This document shows positions 18,471 through 27,310 of a DNA stretch of 64,000 nucleotides, in pieces. This DNA is from Streptomyces marokkonensis (GTDB lineage Bacteria; Actinomycetota; Actinomycetes; Streptomycetales; Streptomycetaceae), in contig NZ_VSKS01000022.1 of NCBI RefSeq assembly GCF_008312835.1, positions 62,001 to 126,000 of the forward strand, given 5' to 3'. Under the pieces are notes generated by a model. The model saw nothing but the letters and a program-made list of their open reading frames with translations, was not told the origin of the DNA and did no database searches. The stretch's first letter is position 1. Every line of letters starts with the position of its first letter. The position numbers and the translations under genes were made by a program.

Positions 18471-18508
18471 CGGGTGCTCCGCTCCACGTCTGCAACATTG
18501 CTCGACAT

Positions 18509-18520
18509 CAAGATATCTTG
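18509..18520. promoter_or_regulatory. CAAGATATCTTG palindrome upstream of icd
   Basis: A perfect 12-bp palindrome within GACATCAAGATATCTTGTGA, 39 bp before the icd start codon. In S. coelicolor, icd has been reported (from memory) to be controlled by a MarR-family regulator, TamR, acting on central-metabolism genes; this is a plausible site of that kind. Confidence 0.5.
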
Positions 18521-18906
18521 TGACGGCCCCCGGCTCGACAGGGGGCAGAGGCCGCTTGTCCCCGGGCACGGCCCGTCGGGCCGTCAGCGACACCACCACG
18601 CTGTGTTCGGCCTTGCCGGAGTACGACAGCCGCAGCGTGAACAGACGACGGCCTCGCCTGTCGAACCGGCACGAGGAGCCGCGCCCGCCCGGTCCACCGG
18701 CGCGCCGCATACCGGAAGCCTCCGCCGACGGTTCCGGAACGCCGCGTCACCCACCCGCCGACCGGCTGTCTGTCGTGCGCAGCGGGTGATGGGAGTGCCG
18801 GTTCAGCGAGGTAGCGGGCGTCCCGGTGCCGTGTTGAACTGAGCGGAGTGCGCGTCACCGCGGCACCGATCGAGGCCGCGGTGTGACATGACCACCATGT
18901 AGGCGT

Positions 18907-18925
18907 ACGTCACGGTGTGTGACGT
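18907..18925. promoter_or_regulatory. inverted repeat ACGTCAC-N5-GTGACGT upstream of SSS-phosphatase operon
   Basis: Perfect 7-bp arms separated by GGTGT, ending 17 bp before the ATG of the small membrane protein. Size and position suit a dimeric repressor operator or a 5'-UTR hairpin. Confidence 0.45.
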
Positions 18926-18942
18926 GGATGTGGAGGCGACTC

Positions 18943-19149
18943 ATGGCGGAGTCGCGGGACGACGAGCAGCTCGGTCGGCGCCTGACGGCGGTAGCGGTGC
19001 TGGGGTTCGTGCTGATCATTCCGCCGTTCTTGGCGCGGTTCGATCGAGTGGGCCAGGTGTTCGGCGTCCCCGTCCTCGCGGCCTACCTGTTTCTCGTGTG
19101 GGCGATCATGATCGGCCTGGTCGCCGTGATCGGCGGCAGATCGAGGTAG
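18943..19149 (+). CDS. small two-helix membrane protein (DUF3311-like symporter partner)
   Basis: A 68-aa protein with two hydrophobic segments (TAVAVLGFVLIIPPFLARF and a second from about residue 41) and a basic C-terminus. GGAGG lies 6 nt before the ATG, favouring this start over GTG 18919. The stop is 3 bp before the GTG of the symporter-phosphatase chimera, so they are co-translated. Tiny proteins of this form commonly precede sodium/solute symporter genes and are thought to be accessory subunits, like DUF3311/DUF485. Function here is inferred from position. Confidence 0.8.
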   Translation: MAESRDDEQLGRRLTAVAVLGFVLIIPPFLARFDRVGQVFGVPVLAAYLFLVWAIMIGLVAVIGGRSR

Positions 19150-19152
19150 GCA

Positions 19153-22100
19153 GTGCTCCAGACCTGGTTCGTCGTCGCCGTCTCGGCCGCGTACCTCGGC
19201 CTGCTCTTCGCCGTGGCCTACTACGGTGACCGGCGGGCGGATTCCGGCCGGAGCATCATCAACAATGCCACGGTCTACGCGCTGTCCTTCGGCGTGTACG
19301 CCACCTCGTGGACGTACTACGGCAGCGTGGGATGGGCCGCCAGGGCCGGAGTCGGCTTCCTGCCGATCTACCTGGGGCCGACGATCATGCTCGCGCTGGG
19401 CTGGCTGGTGCTGCGAAGAATCATCCGGATCAGCCGCCGGCACCGGGTCACCTCGCTGGCCGACTTCGTCTCCGCCCGCTACGGCAAGAGCACCGCACTG
19501 GGCGCTCTGGTGACGATCATCGCCGTGGTGGGGGTCATTCCCTACATCTCACTGCAGCTGAAGGCGGTCTCCATCACCTTCGCGACCCTTCGGCGCCACC
19601 CCGAGATCACCTCCGCCGCGGAACTGAGCCATATCCCGGTGCTGCAGGACACCGGGCTGTACGCGGCGCTGGTGCTGGCCGCGTTCACCATCCTCTTCGG
19701 CACCCGTCATCTGGACGCCACCGAACGCCACGAGGGCATGGTCGCCGCCATCGCGTTCGAGTCCGTGGTCAAGCTCGTGGCGTTCCTCTCCGTCGGGATC
19801 TTCGTGGTCTTCTGGATGTTCGGGGGGTTCGACGACCTGTTCTCCCGGGCCGCGGACGCCGGCCACACCACGCTGTTCACGCTGCACGGGCAGACCGGCT
19901 ACGGCTCCTGGGTCTGGCTGTTGGTGCTGTCCATGCTGGCGATCGTGCTGCTGCCCCGCCAGTGGCAGATCAGCGTGGTCGAGAACGTCGACGAGAGGCA
20001 CCTCAAACGGGTGCTGTGGCTGTTCCCGCTGTACCTGCTCGTGATCAGTGTCTTCGTTCTTCCGATCGCGGCCGGCGGGCTTCTGCGGTTCGGGACGGGG
20101 GCCGACGCCGACACCTTTGTGCTGACCCTGCCGATGGCCGGAGGCCAGGAGGCACTCGCGCTGTTCGTCTTCATCGGTGGCCTCAGCGCGGCCACCAGCA
20201 TGATCATCGTCGAGACGATCGCGCTCAGCACCATGGTGTCGAACTCACTCGTGATGCCGCTGCTGCTGCGCAGCAAGTCCAGGCTGGCGCACCGGGACAA
20301 CCTCGCCGGGCTGGTGCTGGGCATCCGCCGGGCCGCCATCATGCTGATCCTGCTGCTCGGCTACGGGTACTTCCGGGTCGCGGGCGGGGAGACGGCACTG
20401 GTGTCGATCGGCCTGGTGTCGTTCGCGGCTGTGGCACAGTTCGCACCCGCCATCCTGGGCGGCCTGTTCTGGAAGGGGGGAACCCGCCGGGGCGTCCTGG
20501 CCGGCCTGGTGGCGGGGTTCGTCGTGTGGGCGTACACCCTGGTGCTGCCGACCTTCGCCGATGCCGGGCTGCTGTCTGCCGCGTTCTTGCGGGAAGGCCC
20601 GCTCGGCATCGGGCTGCTTCGGCCGGAGCAGTTGTTCGGCATGCCGGCGATGGACCCGATCAGTCATGCGATGTTCTGGAGTGCGCTGGTGAACGTCGGC
20701 GGGTATGTCGTCGTCTCGCTCGCGGACCGACCGGGCGCTGCGGAGCGGGCGCAGGCGGTGCAGTTCATCGAGGTCCTCGAGGAACCGATCAGGGAGCGAC
20801 GCTGGCAGGTCCGTGCCACGGTCGGCGAGCTGCAGACCCTGCTGGAGCGCTTCCTGGGGCCGGAGGGCGCCCAGCGCGTGTTGCGCTCCTCCCCCGGAAG
20901 GAGACCCGACTCACCGGCAGCCGAAGCGCCGCCGGAGCTGGTCCACCACGTGGAGGCCCAGCTCGCCGGTTCGGTGGGCGCCGCGTCCGCGCGGCTCGCG
21001 GTCGCCGCGGTCGCCGGAGAGGAGGAGGTCGGCACCGAAGAAGTGATGCAGATGATCGGAGAGGCGTCACAGAGGGTCGAGCTGGTCCGGTGGCGACTGA
21101 AGTTGCTCTACGACGCGACCGGCGGCATCGGCACCACGCTGGACGTGACCCGTACAGCCGAAGAGCTGGCGCAGGTCGCGGTTCCGCGCTTCGCCGACTA
21201 CGTCACCGTCGACCTGGCCGAGTCCGTGCTGCGCGAGGAGGAACTGGGGGCGGACGGCACCAGCACCGGCATCAAGCGGATGCAGCGCGCGGCCGTCAGC
21301 GGCATCCGCGACGACGCCCCCCTGTTCGCCGTCGGCGACCGGTTGACGTTCTCGCCGTCCTCCCCACAGGCCCGCGCCGTCGAGAGCGGCGTGGCGGTCC
21401 TGGTGCCGCATCTGCGTGATTCCACGCAGTGGCGGGAAGTGGACCTCGACCCCGCGCGGGGCTCCCGTGTCATCGACTACGGGATCCATTCGCTCATCAC
21501 GGCGCCGCTGTCCGCCCGCGGCGTGCTGCTGGGCATGGTCCACTTCTGGCGTTCCGAGAAGCCCGAGCCCTTCGACCAGGACGACCTCTCCCTCGCGGCC
21601 GAACTGGCCACCCGGGCCTCCGTCTCCGTCGACAACGCGCGCCGCTACACCCGCGAGCACGGCTTGGCCGTGGCGCTGCAGCGGAGGCTGCTGCCCCGCG
21701 GGCTGCCCCGACAGAACGCCGTCGAGGTCGCTTCCCGATACCTCCCCGCCCAGGCAGTCGGCGGCGACTGGTTCGACGTCATCCCGCTGCCGGGCGCCAG
21801 GGTGGCGCTGGTCATGGGCGACATCGTCGGGCACGGACTGCATGCCGCGGCCACCATGGGGCAGCTGCGCACCGCCGTGCACAACTTCTCCATGCCACTG
21901 GACCTGCCGCCGGAGGAACTCCTCAGCCATCTCGACGAGCTGGTCACGCTGATCGACCAGGACGCGATCACGGCCGGCGACAAGACCACCGTCACCGGAG
22001 CCACCTGCCTGTACGCGGTCTACGACTCCGTGTCCGGCACCTGTGTCATCGCCAGCGCCGGTCACCCGCCGCCCGCGCTCGTACATCCCGACGGGAGGGT

Positions 22101-22773
22101 GGAGTTCCTGGACGTGCCGCCCTGCCTTCCCCTGGGCATCGGCGGGCTGCCCTTCGAGGCCACCGAGCTGAGTCTGGCCGAGGGCAGCAGGCTCGTCCTG
22201 TTCACGGACGGCCTCGTCGAGCGCCGCGCCCTGGACATCGACGTCGGTCTCCGGCTGCTCGGCGAGACGCTGGCGCGCGCGGACCCGTCGCCCGAGGGGA
22301 CCTGCGACGCCGTGCTCGACGCCCTGCTCCCCGAGTTCCGGAGCGACGACATCGCACTGCTCGTCGCCCGTACGCGGGTGCTGGGGCCGGGGCAGGTCGC
22401 CGAGTGGGACGTGGAGCGCGACCCCGCCGCCGTCAGCCGTGTACGCGCTGCCGTCTCCGCCCGGCTCATGGAGTGGGAGCTGGAGGATCTCGTCTTCACC
22501 ACGGAGCTGATCTGCAGCGAACTCATCACCAACGCCGTGCGCCACGCCACAGGGCCGATCAAGGCGCGGTTGGTCCTCGACCGTGCGCTCTTCGTCGAGG
22601 TCTCCGACCACAGCAGCACCTCGCCGCATCTGCGCTATGCGGCCAGCACGGACGAGGGCGGACGGGGCCTCTTCCTCGTGGCCCAGTTCGCCGAGCGCTG
22701 GGGCACGCGCTACACCAAGGAGGGCAAGGTCATCTGGGCGGAGCAGACAACACCGGGGACGCGCGGAGGCTGA
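19153..22773 (+). CDS. sodium/solute symporter-STAC-GAF-SpoIIE phosphatase-HATPase sensor chimera
   Basis: A 1206-aa membrane sensor. Residues 1-525 form an SSS-family symporter core (13 or so helices; RRHRVTSLADFVSARYGKS is typical). A STAC-like linker (about 530-575; LERFLGPEGAQRVL), a GAF domain (about 645-825) and a PP2C/SpoIIE phosphatase follow, with metal ligands in GGDWFD (870), GDIVGHG (889), FTDGL (1016) and DDIALL (1065). A C-terminal HATPase/anti-sigma-kinase domain ends the protein (ELITNAVRH at 1122, GGRGLFLV at 1169). Related CbrA-type proteins carry a histidine kinase; here a phosphatase plus serine-kinase-like module replaces it, suggesting partner-switching control of an anti-sigma antagonist. 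Ligand unknown. Confidence 0.9.
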   Translation: MLQTWFVVAVSAAYLGLLFAVAYYGDRRADSGRSIINNATVYALSFGVYATSWTYYGSVGWAARAGVGFLPIYLGPTIMLALGWLVLRRIIRISRRHRVTSLADFVSARYGKSTALGALVTIIAVVGVIPYISLQLKAVSITFATLRRHPEITSAAELSHIPVLQDTGLYAALVLAAFTILFGTRHLDATERHEGMVAAIAFESVVKLVAFLSVGIFVVFWMFGGFDDLFSRAADAGHTTLFTLHGQTGYGSWVWLLVLSMLAIVLLPRQWQISVVENVDERHLKRVLWLFPLYLLVISVFVLPIAAGGLLRFGTGADADTFVLTLPMAGGQEALALFVFIGGLSAATSMIIVETIALSTMVSNSLVMPLLLRSKSRLAHRDNLAGLVLGIRRAAIMLILLLGYGYFRVAGGETALVSIGLVSFAAVAQFAPAILGGLFWKGGTRRGVLAGLVAGFVVWAYTLVLPTFADAGLLSAAFLREGPLGIGLLRPEQLFGMPAMDPISHAMFWSALVNVGGYVVVSLADRPGAAERAQAVQFIEVLEEPIRERRWQVRATVGELQTLLERFLGPEGAQRVLRSSPGRRPDSPAAEAPPELVHHVEAQLAGSVGAASARLAVAAVAGEEEVGTEEVMQMIGEASQRVELVRWRLKLLYDATGGIGTTLDVTRTAEELAQVAVPRFADYVTVDLAESVLREEELGADGTSTGIKRMQRAAVSGIRDDAPLFAVGDRLTFSPSSPQARAVESGVAVLVPHLRDSTQWREVDLDPARGSRVIDYGIHSLITAPLSARGVLLGMVHFWRSEKPEPFDQDDLSLAAELATRASVSVDNARRYTREHGLAVALQRRLLPRGLPRQNAVEVASRYLPAQAVGGDWFDVIPLPGARVALVMGDIVGHGLHAAATMGQLRTAVHNFSMPLDLPPEELLSHLDELVTLIDQDAITAGDKTTVTGATCLYAVYDSVSGTCVIASAGHPPPALVHPDGRVEFLDVPPCLPLGIGGLPFEATELSLAEGSRLVLFTDGLVERRALDIDVGLRLLGETLARADPSPEGTCDAVLDALLPEFRSDDIALLVARTRVLGPGQVAEWDVERDPAAVSRVRAAVSARLMEWELEDLVFTTELICSELITNAVRHATGPIKARLVLDRALFVEVSDHSSTSPHLRYAASTDEGGRGLFLVAQFAERWGTRYTKEGKVIWAEQTTPGTRGG

Positions 22774-22934
22774 CCGGCGCCGCCCGCGGACCCGGCCGCA
22801 CGCCGGGCGTGCGTGAGCTCCTCGGGATGCTCACGGGAAACAGGCCGGTGATGAGCCCGTCGCCGGGACGGACCGCCAGGACGGGCGTCGAGCGCGCCGT
22901 CGAGGCGGACCGCCCAGGGCCGCGCGCCCGGTCC

Positions 22935-24032
22935 TCAGATCGGCCGGGTCGTGGTCATGTCGTCCGGCGCGGACTCCGCGCCCCGCTGCTGGGGGATCAG
23001 CGCCGCGCCCTGCTGGAGTGCCACCGTCCGCGCGGGCGACGGGATGCGGATGCCCTCCTGGCGGTAGCGGCGGTGCAGGCGCTTGATGAACTCGTGCTTG
23101 ATCCGGTACTGGTCGCTGAACTCGCCCACGCCCAGGATCACGGTGAACCCGATGCGGGAGTCGCCGAAGGTGTGGAAGCGCACCGCCGGCTCGTGCTCCG
23201 GCACGGCGCCGGTGATCTCGGTCATCACCTCGGTGACGACCTCCTTCGTCACCGCCTCCACCTCCTCCAGGTCACTGTCGTACGACACGCCGGCCTGTAC
23301 CAGGATGGTCAGCTGCTGCTCGGGACGCATGAAGTTGGTCATGTTCGTCTTGGCGAGCTGCCCGTTCGGGATGACCACCAGGTTGTTGGACAGCTCACGG
23401 ACGGTCGTCTGCCGCCAGTTGATGTCCTCGACGTAGCCCTCTTCACCGCTGCTCAGCCGGATGTAGTCGCCGGGCTGCACGGTCTTGGAGGCGAGGATGT
23501 GGATGCCCGCGAACAGGTTGGCGAGCGTGTCCTGGAGCGCCAGGGCCACCGCCAGACCGCCGACGCCGAGGGCGGTGAGGAGCGGGGCGATCGAGATGCC
23601 CAGCGTCTGGAGCCCCACCAGGAAGCCGATCGCCAGGACCAGGATCCGGGTGATGTTCGTGAAGATGGTCGCCGACCCGGCGACGCCGGAGCGGGACTGG
23701 GTGACCGAGCGCACCAGGCCCGCCACCACCCGGGCCGCCGACACGGTCGCGGCGAAGATGACCATGATGGTCAGCGTCTGGTTGACGTTGTGCTGCACGG
23801 TCCGGGTCAGCGGCAGCGCCGCCGCCGCGGAGGCCGCCCCGGCCGCGACGGCGGCCCACGGCGCGATCATGCGCAGCGCGTCCACCAGGACGTCGTCCCC
23901 GCGCCAGTTGGTGCGTTCGGCGTGCCCGCCCAGCCAGCGCAGCAGCATCCGGAGCAGGAACGCCGCCAGGATGCCGGCGGCGAGGGCGATGCCGGCGAAC
24001 ACCAGATCGTCCATGGTGAGGGAGCGGGTCAC
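22935..24032 (-). CDS. MscS-family mechanosensitive channel
   Basis: A 365-aa protein with four or five N-terminal helices, then the MscS pore-lining helix and beta domain. The block ALGVGGLAVALALQDTLANL (about residues 150-170) is the MscS TM3 signature, followed by VQPGDYIRL and VVIPNGQL of the cytoplasmic beta domain. It should act as a small-conductance osmotic release valve in the membrane. GGAGG lies 8 nt before the GTG start. Convergent with the symporter-phosphatase gene; no visible operon partner. Confidence 0.92.
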   Translation of the reverse strand: MTRSLTMDDLVFAGIALAAGILAAFLLRMLLRWLGGHAERTNWRGDDVLVDALRMIAPWAAVAAGAASAAAALPLTRTVQHNVNQTLTIMVIFAATVSAARVVAGLVRSVTQSRSGVAGSATIFTNITRILVLAIGFLVGLQTLGISIAPLLTALGVGGLAVALALQDTLANLFAGIHILASKTVQPGDYIRLSSGEEGYVEDINWRQTTVRELSNNLVVIPNGQLAKTNMTNFMRPEQQLTILVQAGVSYDSDLEEVEAVTKEVVTEVMTEITGAVPEHEPAVRFHTFGDSRIGFTVILGVGEFSDQYRIKHEFIKRLHRRYRQEGIRIPSPARTVALQQGAALIPQQRGAESAPDDMTTTRPI

Positions 24033-24297
24033 CGCTCACCTCCGGCGAAATCCCCGGCCGACGGCCGTATGTGAAGTCGTGTCACGTGTGTCACCTGCTC
24101 GAGTTCTACGGGTCTACGAGTGCCGCGCCGCCCTGGCCCGAAGCCGGCACGACCGCTCATCCTGCCGTATGCCGAGGGGCAGTTCGTACCACGCCCGGGG
24201 CCAGGGGTCCGTGAACCGGCCATGCCGTCCCACCCACGGGCACCACCCGGCCGGCCGGGCCTTCGGCGGGCCGGAACGGAGCCGTCCGCGCCGCGGG

Positions 24298-25341
24298 TCA
24301 GATCACCTTCAGCCGCACCAGCGCGCCCAGTGTCAACGCCCCCGGCAGCAGCGGCAGCCACACCGTGACGACCCGGAAGACCAGCACCACCGCCGTGGCC
24401 GGCGCGGCCGCCCCGCCCACCGCCACCAGCGCGACGACCAGCGCCGCCTCCACCGAGCCCAGCCCGCCCGGAGTGGGCACCAGCGCCACCGCGACCGTCG
24501 CCGCCAGATACGCCACCGCCATGTGGGCGGGCGGCACCGACAGCCCGAACGCCGTGCCCACCAGCACCAGCGCGGTCGCCTGCAACGCGGGGAAGGCGAG
24601 CGCCCCGCCCCACAGCGCCAGCGCCCGGGAGGGCACGGCGTGCACCGACCGCGCCTCGCCCAGCGCCGTGCGCAGGAACGAGCGGACCGCCCCGCGCAGC
24701 CGCCGTACGGCCGCGAGCACGCCCACCGCGACGGCCAGGACCGCGGCGACCGCGAGCAGCAGCGGGCCGAACGCCCCCTCGGGCAGCAGCGAGCCGAACC
24801 GCAGTGCGCCCGGGAACGCCACGAGCAGGGCGGCCAGCAGCCCCACCCGGCCGACGGACTCCGCGAGGAGGTACAGCGCCAGAGCGGCGGAGGAGCGGGC
24901 CGGCGTCAGCCCGCACACCGTCATGAACCGCAGATTGACCGCGCTCGCGCCCAGACCCGTCGGCAGCATGTGGTTCGCCGCGCCCGCCGCGAACTGCGCG
25001 GCCAGCAGCCGCCGTCCGGGCAGCCGTTCCACCACCGCGCCCTGCCGGGTGAAGGCGGCCGCCACCCAGGTCAGGCAGGTCGCACCCGCCGCGGCCAGCA
25101 GCCAGGGCCACCGGGCGGTCGCCAGCAGGGCGAAACCCTCGGCCAGCACCGACCGGTGCCGCACCGCGATCACGGTCACGAACAGCAGCGGCAGCACGCA
25201 CAGGACCCGGCGGATCGTCCGCGTCGCATCCACCGGGCGTGTCCGCCGCGCGCCGGCGGCGGGCTGCGGCAGCCCCGACGGCTCCTCACGGCACGGAAGC
25301 GGCCCGTGGAGCGGAGCCGCCTCGTTCTTGACCTCAATCAT
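24298..25341 (-). CDS. YbhN/lysylphosphatidylglycerol-synthase-TM (UPF0104) family membrane protein
   Basis: A 347-aa polytopic protein with about eight hydrophobic helices and the family motifs NHMLPTGLGASAVNLRF (about residues 120-136) and VPTPGGLGSVEAAL near the C-terminus. It matches the flippase-like domain of MprF/YbhN proteins without the aminoacyl-transferase half, so a lipid-transport role is likely and synthase activity unlikely. Start uncertain: ATG 25341 lies inside the MerR-type operator of the divergent ABC gene and has no Shine-Dalgarno, though TAGAAC 7 nt upstream could make it leaderless. GTG 25233 is the alternative. Confidence 0.82.
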   Translation of the reverse strand: MIEVKNEAAPLHGPLPCREEPSGLPQPAAGARRTRPVDATRTIRRVLCVLPLLFVTVIAVRHRSVLAEGFALLATARWPWLLAAAGATCLTWVAAAFTRQGAVVERLPGRRLLAAQFAAGAANHMLPTGLGASAVNLRFMTVCGLTPARSSAALALYLLAESVGRVGLLAALLVAFPGALRFGSLLPEGAFGPLLLAVAAVLAVAVGVLAAVRRLRGAVRSFLRTALGEARSVHAVPSRALALWGGALAFPALQATALVLVGTAFGLSVPPAHMAVAYLAATVAVALVPTPGGLGSVEAALVVALVAVGGAAAPATAVVLVFRVVTVWLPLLPGALTLGALVRLKVI

Positions 25342-25358
25342 GGTCAAGGTTCTACCGT
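25328..25358 (+). promoter_or_regulatory. MerR-type promoter with 19-bp spacer, ABC exporter gene
   Basis: -35 TTGACC (25328-25333) and -10 TACCGT (25353-25358) are separated by 19 bp. The spacer and -35 contain the inverted repeat CTTGACC...GGTCAAG. Over-long spacers with a central dyad are the hallmark of promoters activated by MerR-family proteins through DNA distortion. The -10 ends 7 nt before the ATG of the ABC gene, implying a leaderless transcript. Confidence 0.75.
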
Positions 25359-25365
25359 CGTCGGC

Positions 25366-27264
25366 ATGAGCATGGAGACCACAGCGTGGACACAGCTGCG
25401 CAGCGTCATGTCCGCCGAGGACGAGCACCGCCCCGTCACGAGGGAGACCCTGCGCCGGATCGGCGCCTTCGCCCGCCCGCACCGCCGCCGGCTCGTCCTG
25501 TTCGTGCTGCTCGGCACCGCGACCGCGGCGCTCGCCGTCGCCACCCCCGTACTGGCCGGACGCGTCGTGGACACGATCGTGTCCGGCGGCGACGAGGCCA
25601 CGGTCGTCCGCCTGGCCCTTCTCATCGCGCTGATCGCGATCGTGGAGGCCGCCCTCGGCGTACTGGGCCGGCGGCTGTCGGCGGCGCTCGGCGAGGAACT
25701 CATCCTCGATCTGCGGACAGCGGTGTTCGACCATGTCCAACGTATGCCCGTCGCGTTCTTCACACGCACCCGTACGGGAGCGCTCGTCTCCCGTCTCAAC
25801 AACGACGTCATCGGCGCCCAACGCGCCTTCAGCAACACGCTGTCGACCGTGGTCGGCAACGTGGTCGCCCTGGTGCTCACCCTCGCCGTGATGCTCACCC
25901 TGTCCTGGCAGATCACCCTGCTGGCGCTGGTGCTGCTGCCGGTGTTCGTGATCCCGGCCCGGCGGATGGGCCGCCGCATGGCCGGCATGCAGCGCGAGGC
26001 CGCCGCCCTGAACGCGGCCATGGGCACCCGTATGACCGAGCGGTTCTCCGCGCCCGGCGCCACCCTGGTGAAGCTGTTCGGACGGCCGGAGGAGGAGTCG
26101 GAGGAGTTCGCGGCGCGCGCCCGCCGGGTGCGGGACATCGGCGTCCGCACGGCCACGGCGCAGACGGTGTTCATCACCGCGCTGACCCTCGTCTCCGCGC
26201 TCGCCCTCGCCCTGGTCTACGGCCTCGGCGGCCGGCTCGCCCTGACCGGCGCCCTGGAACCGGGCGCGGTGGTGGCGCTCGCGCTGCTGCTCACCCGGCT
26301 GTACGCGCCGCTCACCTCGCTGGCCGGGGCGCGCGTCGAGGTGATGAGTGCGCTGGTCAGCTTCGAGCGCGTCTTCGAGGTCCTGGACCTGGAGCCGCTC
26401 ATCCGGGAGAAGCCGGACGCACGTGAGCTGCCCGACGGCCCGGTGTCCGTCGAGTTCGACGACGTCCGCTTCGGCTACCCGTCCGCCGACAAGGTCTCCC
26501 TGGCCTCCCTGGAGGAGGTCGCCGCCCTCGACACACGCGGGGGCGAAGAGGTCCTGCACGGCATCTCCTTCCGCGCCGAGCCGGGGCAGACCGTCGCCCT
26601 CGTCGGCTCCTCCGGCGCCGGCAAGTCGACCATCGCGGCGCTGCTGCCGCGGCTCTACGACGTCGACGCGGGCGCCGTCCGCGTGGGCGGCGTGGACGTC
26701 CGCGACCTGACGGCCCGGTCGCTGCGCGCCACCCTCGGCATGGTCACCCAGGACGGTCACCTCTTCCACGACACGGTCCGCGCGAACCTGCTGCTGGCCC
26801 GGCCGGACGCGAGCGAGGACGACCTGTGGCACGCCCTGCGGCGGGCCCGCCTCGACACCCTCGTACGGGCCCTGCCCGACGGCCTGGACACGGTGGTCGG
26901 CGAACGCGGCTACCGGCTCTCCGGCGGCGAACGCCAGCGCATGACCATCGCCCGGCTGCTGCTGGCCCGTCAGCGGGTCGTCATCCTCGACGAGGCCACC
27001 GCCCACCTGGACAACACCTCCGAGGCCGCCGTCCAGGAGGCACTCACCGAGGCGCTGGAGGGCAGGACGGCGGTGGTGATCGCCCACCGTCTGTCCACCG
27101 TCCGCGCGGCCGACCTCATCCTGGTCGTCGAGGCCGGCCGGATCGTGGAACGGGGCACGCACGAGCAGCTGCTCGCCGCGGGCGGCCGCTACGCCGAGCT
27201 GTACCGCACCCAGTTCGCCACCCGGCAGGACGACCAGGACCGCGACGCACCGGCGGCGGCCTGA
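25366..27264 (+). CDS. ABC transporter, fused permease/ATP-binding protein (exporter)
   Basis: A 632-aa half-transporter of the MsbA/LmrA type. The N-terminal six-helix membrane domain (about residues 30-330) contains the RMPVAFFTRTRTGALVSRLN loop. The C-terminal ATPase domain has Walker A GSSGAGKST, signature LSGGERQRM, Walker B VVILDEAT and H-loop IAHRLSTVR. It should act as a homodimer or heterodimer exporting drugs, lipids or peptides. The start ATG has no Shine-Dalgarno but follows the TACCGT -10 by 7 nt, so it is probably leaderless and controlled by a MerR-family activator encoded elsewhere. Confidence 0.93.
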   Translation: MSMETTAWTQLRSVMSAEDEHRPVTRETLRRIGAFARPHRRRLVLFVLLGTATAALAVATPVLAGRVVDTIVSGGDEATVVRLALLIALIAIVEAALGVLGRRLSAALGEELILDLRTAVFDHVQRMPVAFFTRTRTGALVSRLNNDVIGAQRAFSNTLSTVVGNVVALVLTLAVMLTLSWQITLLALVLLPVFVIPARRMGRRMAGMQREAAALNAAMGTRMTERFSAPGATLVKLFGRPEEESEEFAARARRVRDIGVRTATAQTVFITALTLVSALALALVYGLGGRLALTGALEPGAVVALALLLTRLYAPLTSLAGARVEVMSALVSFERVFEVLDLEPLIREKPDARELPDGPVSVEFDDVRFGYPSADKVSLASLEEVAALDTRGGEEVLHGISFRAEPGQTVALVGSSGAGKSTIAALLPRLYDVDAGAVRVGGVDVRDLTARSLRATLGMVTQDGHLFHDTVRANLLLARPDASEDDLWHALRRARLDTLVRALPDGLDTVVGERGYRLSGGERQRMTIARLLLARQRVVILDEATAHLDNTSEAAVQEALTEALEGRTAVVIAHRLSTVRAADLILVVEAGRIVERGTHEQLLAAGGRYAELYRTQFATRQDDQDRDAPAAA

Positions 27265-27310
27265 CCACGTCGCACCCGCACGGCGGCTCCCTCGCGGGAA
27301 CCGCCCCGCG

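Larger units (their letters stand above)
18471..18942. other. 472-bp divergent spacer upstream of icd and the SSS-phosphatase operon
   Basis: Apart from the two palindromes listed separately (18509-18520 and 18907-18925), I see no gene in this spacer. Open frames crossing it lack ribosome-binding sites and family features. It presumably contains the promoters of icd (leftward) and of the small membrane protein gene (rightward). Confidence 0.5.
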
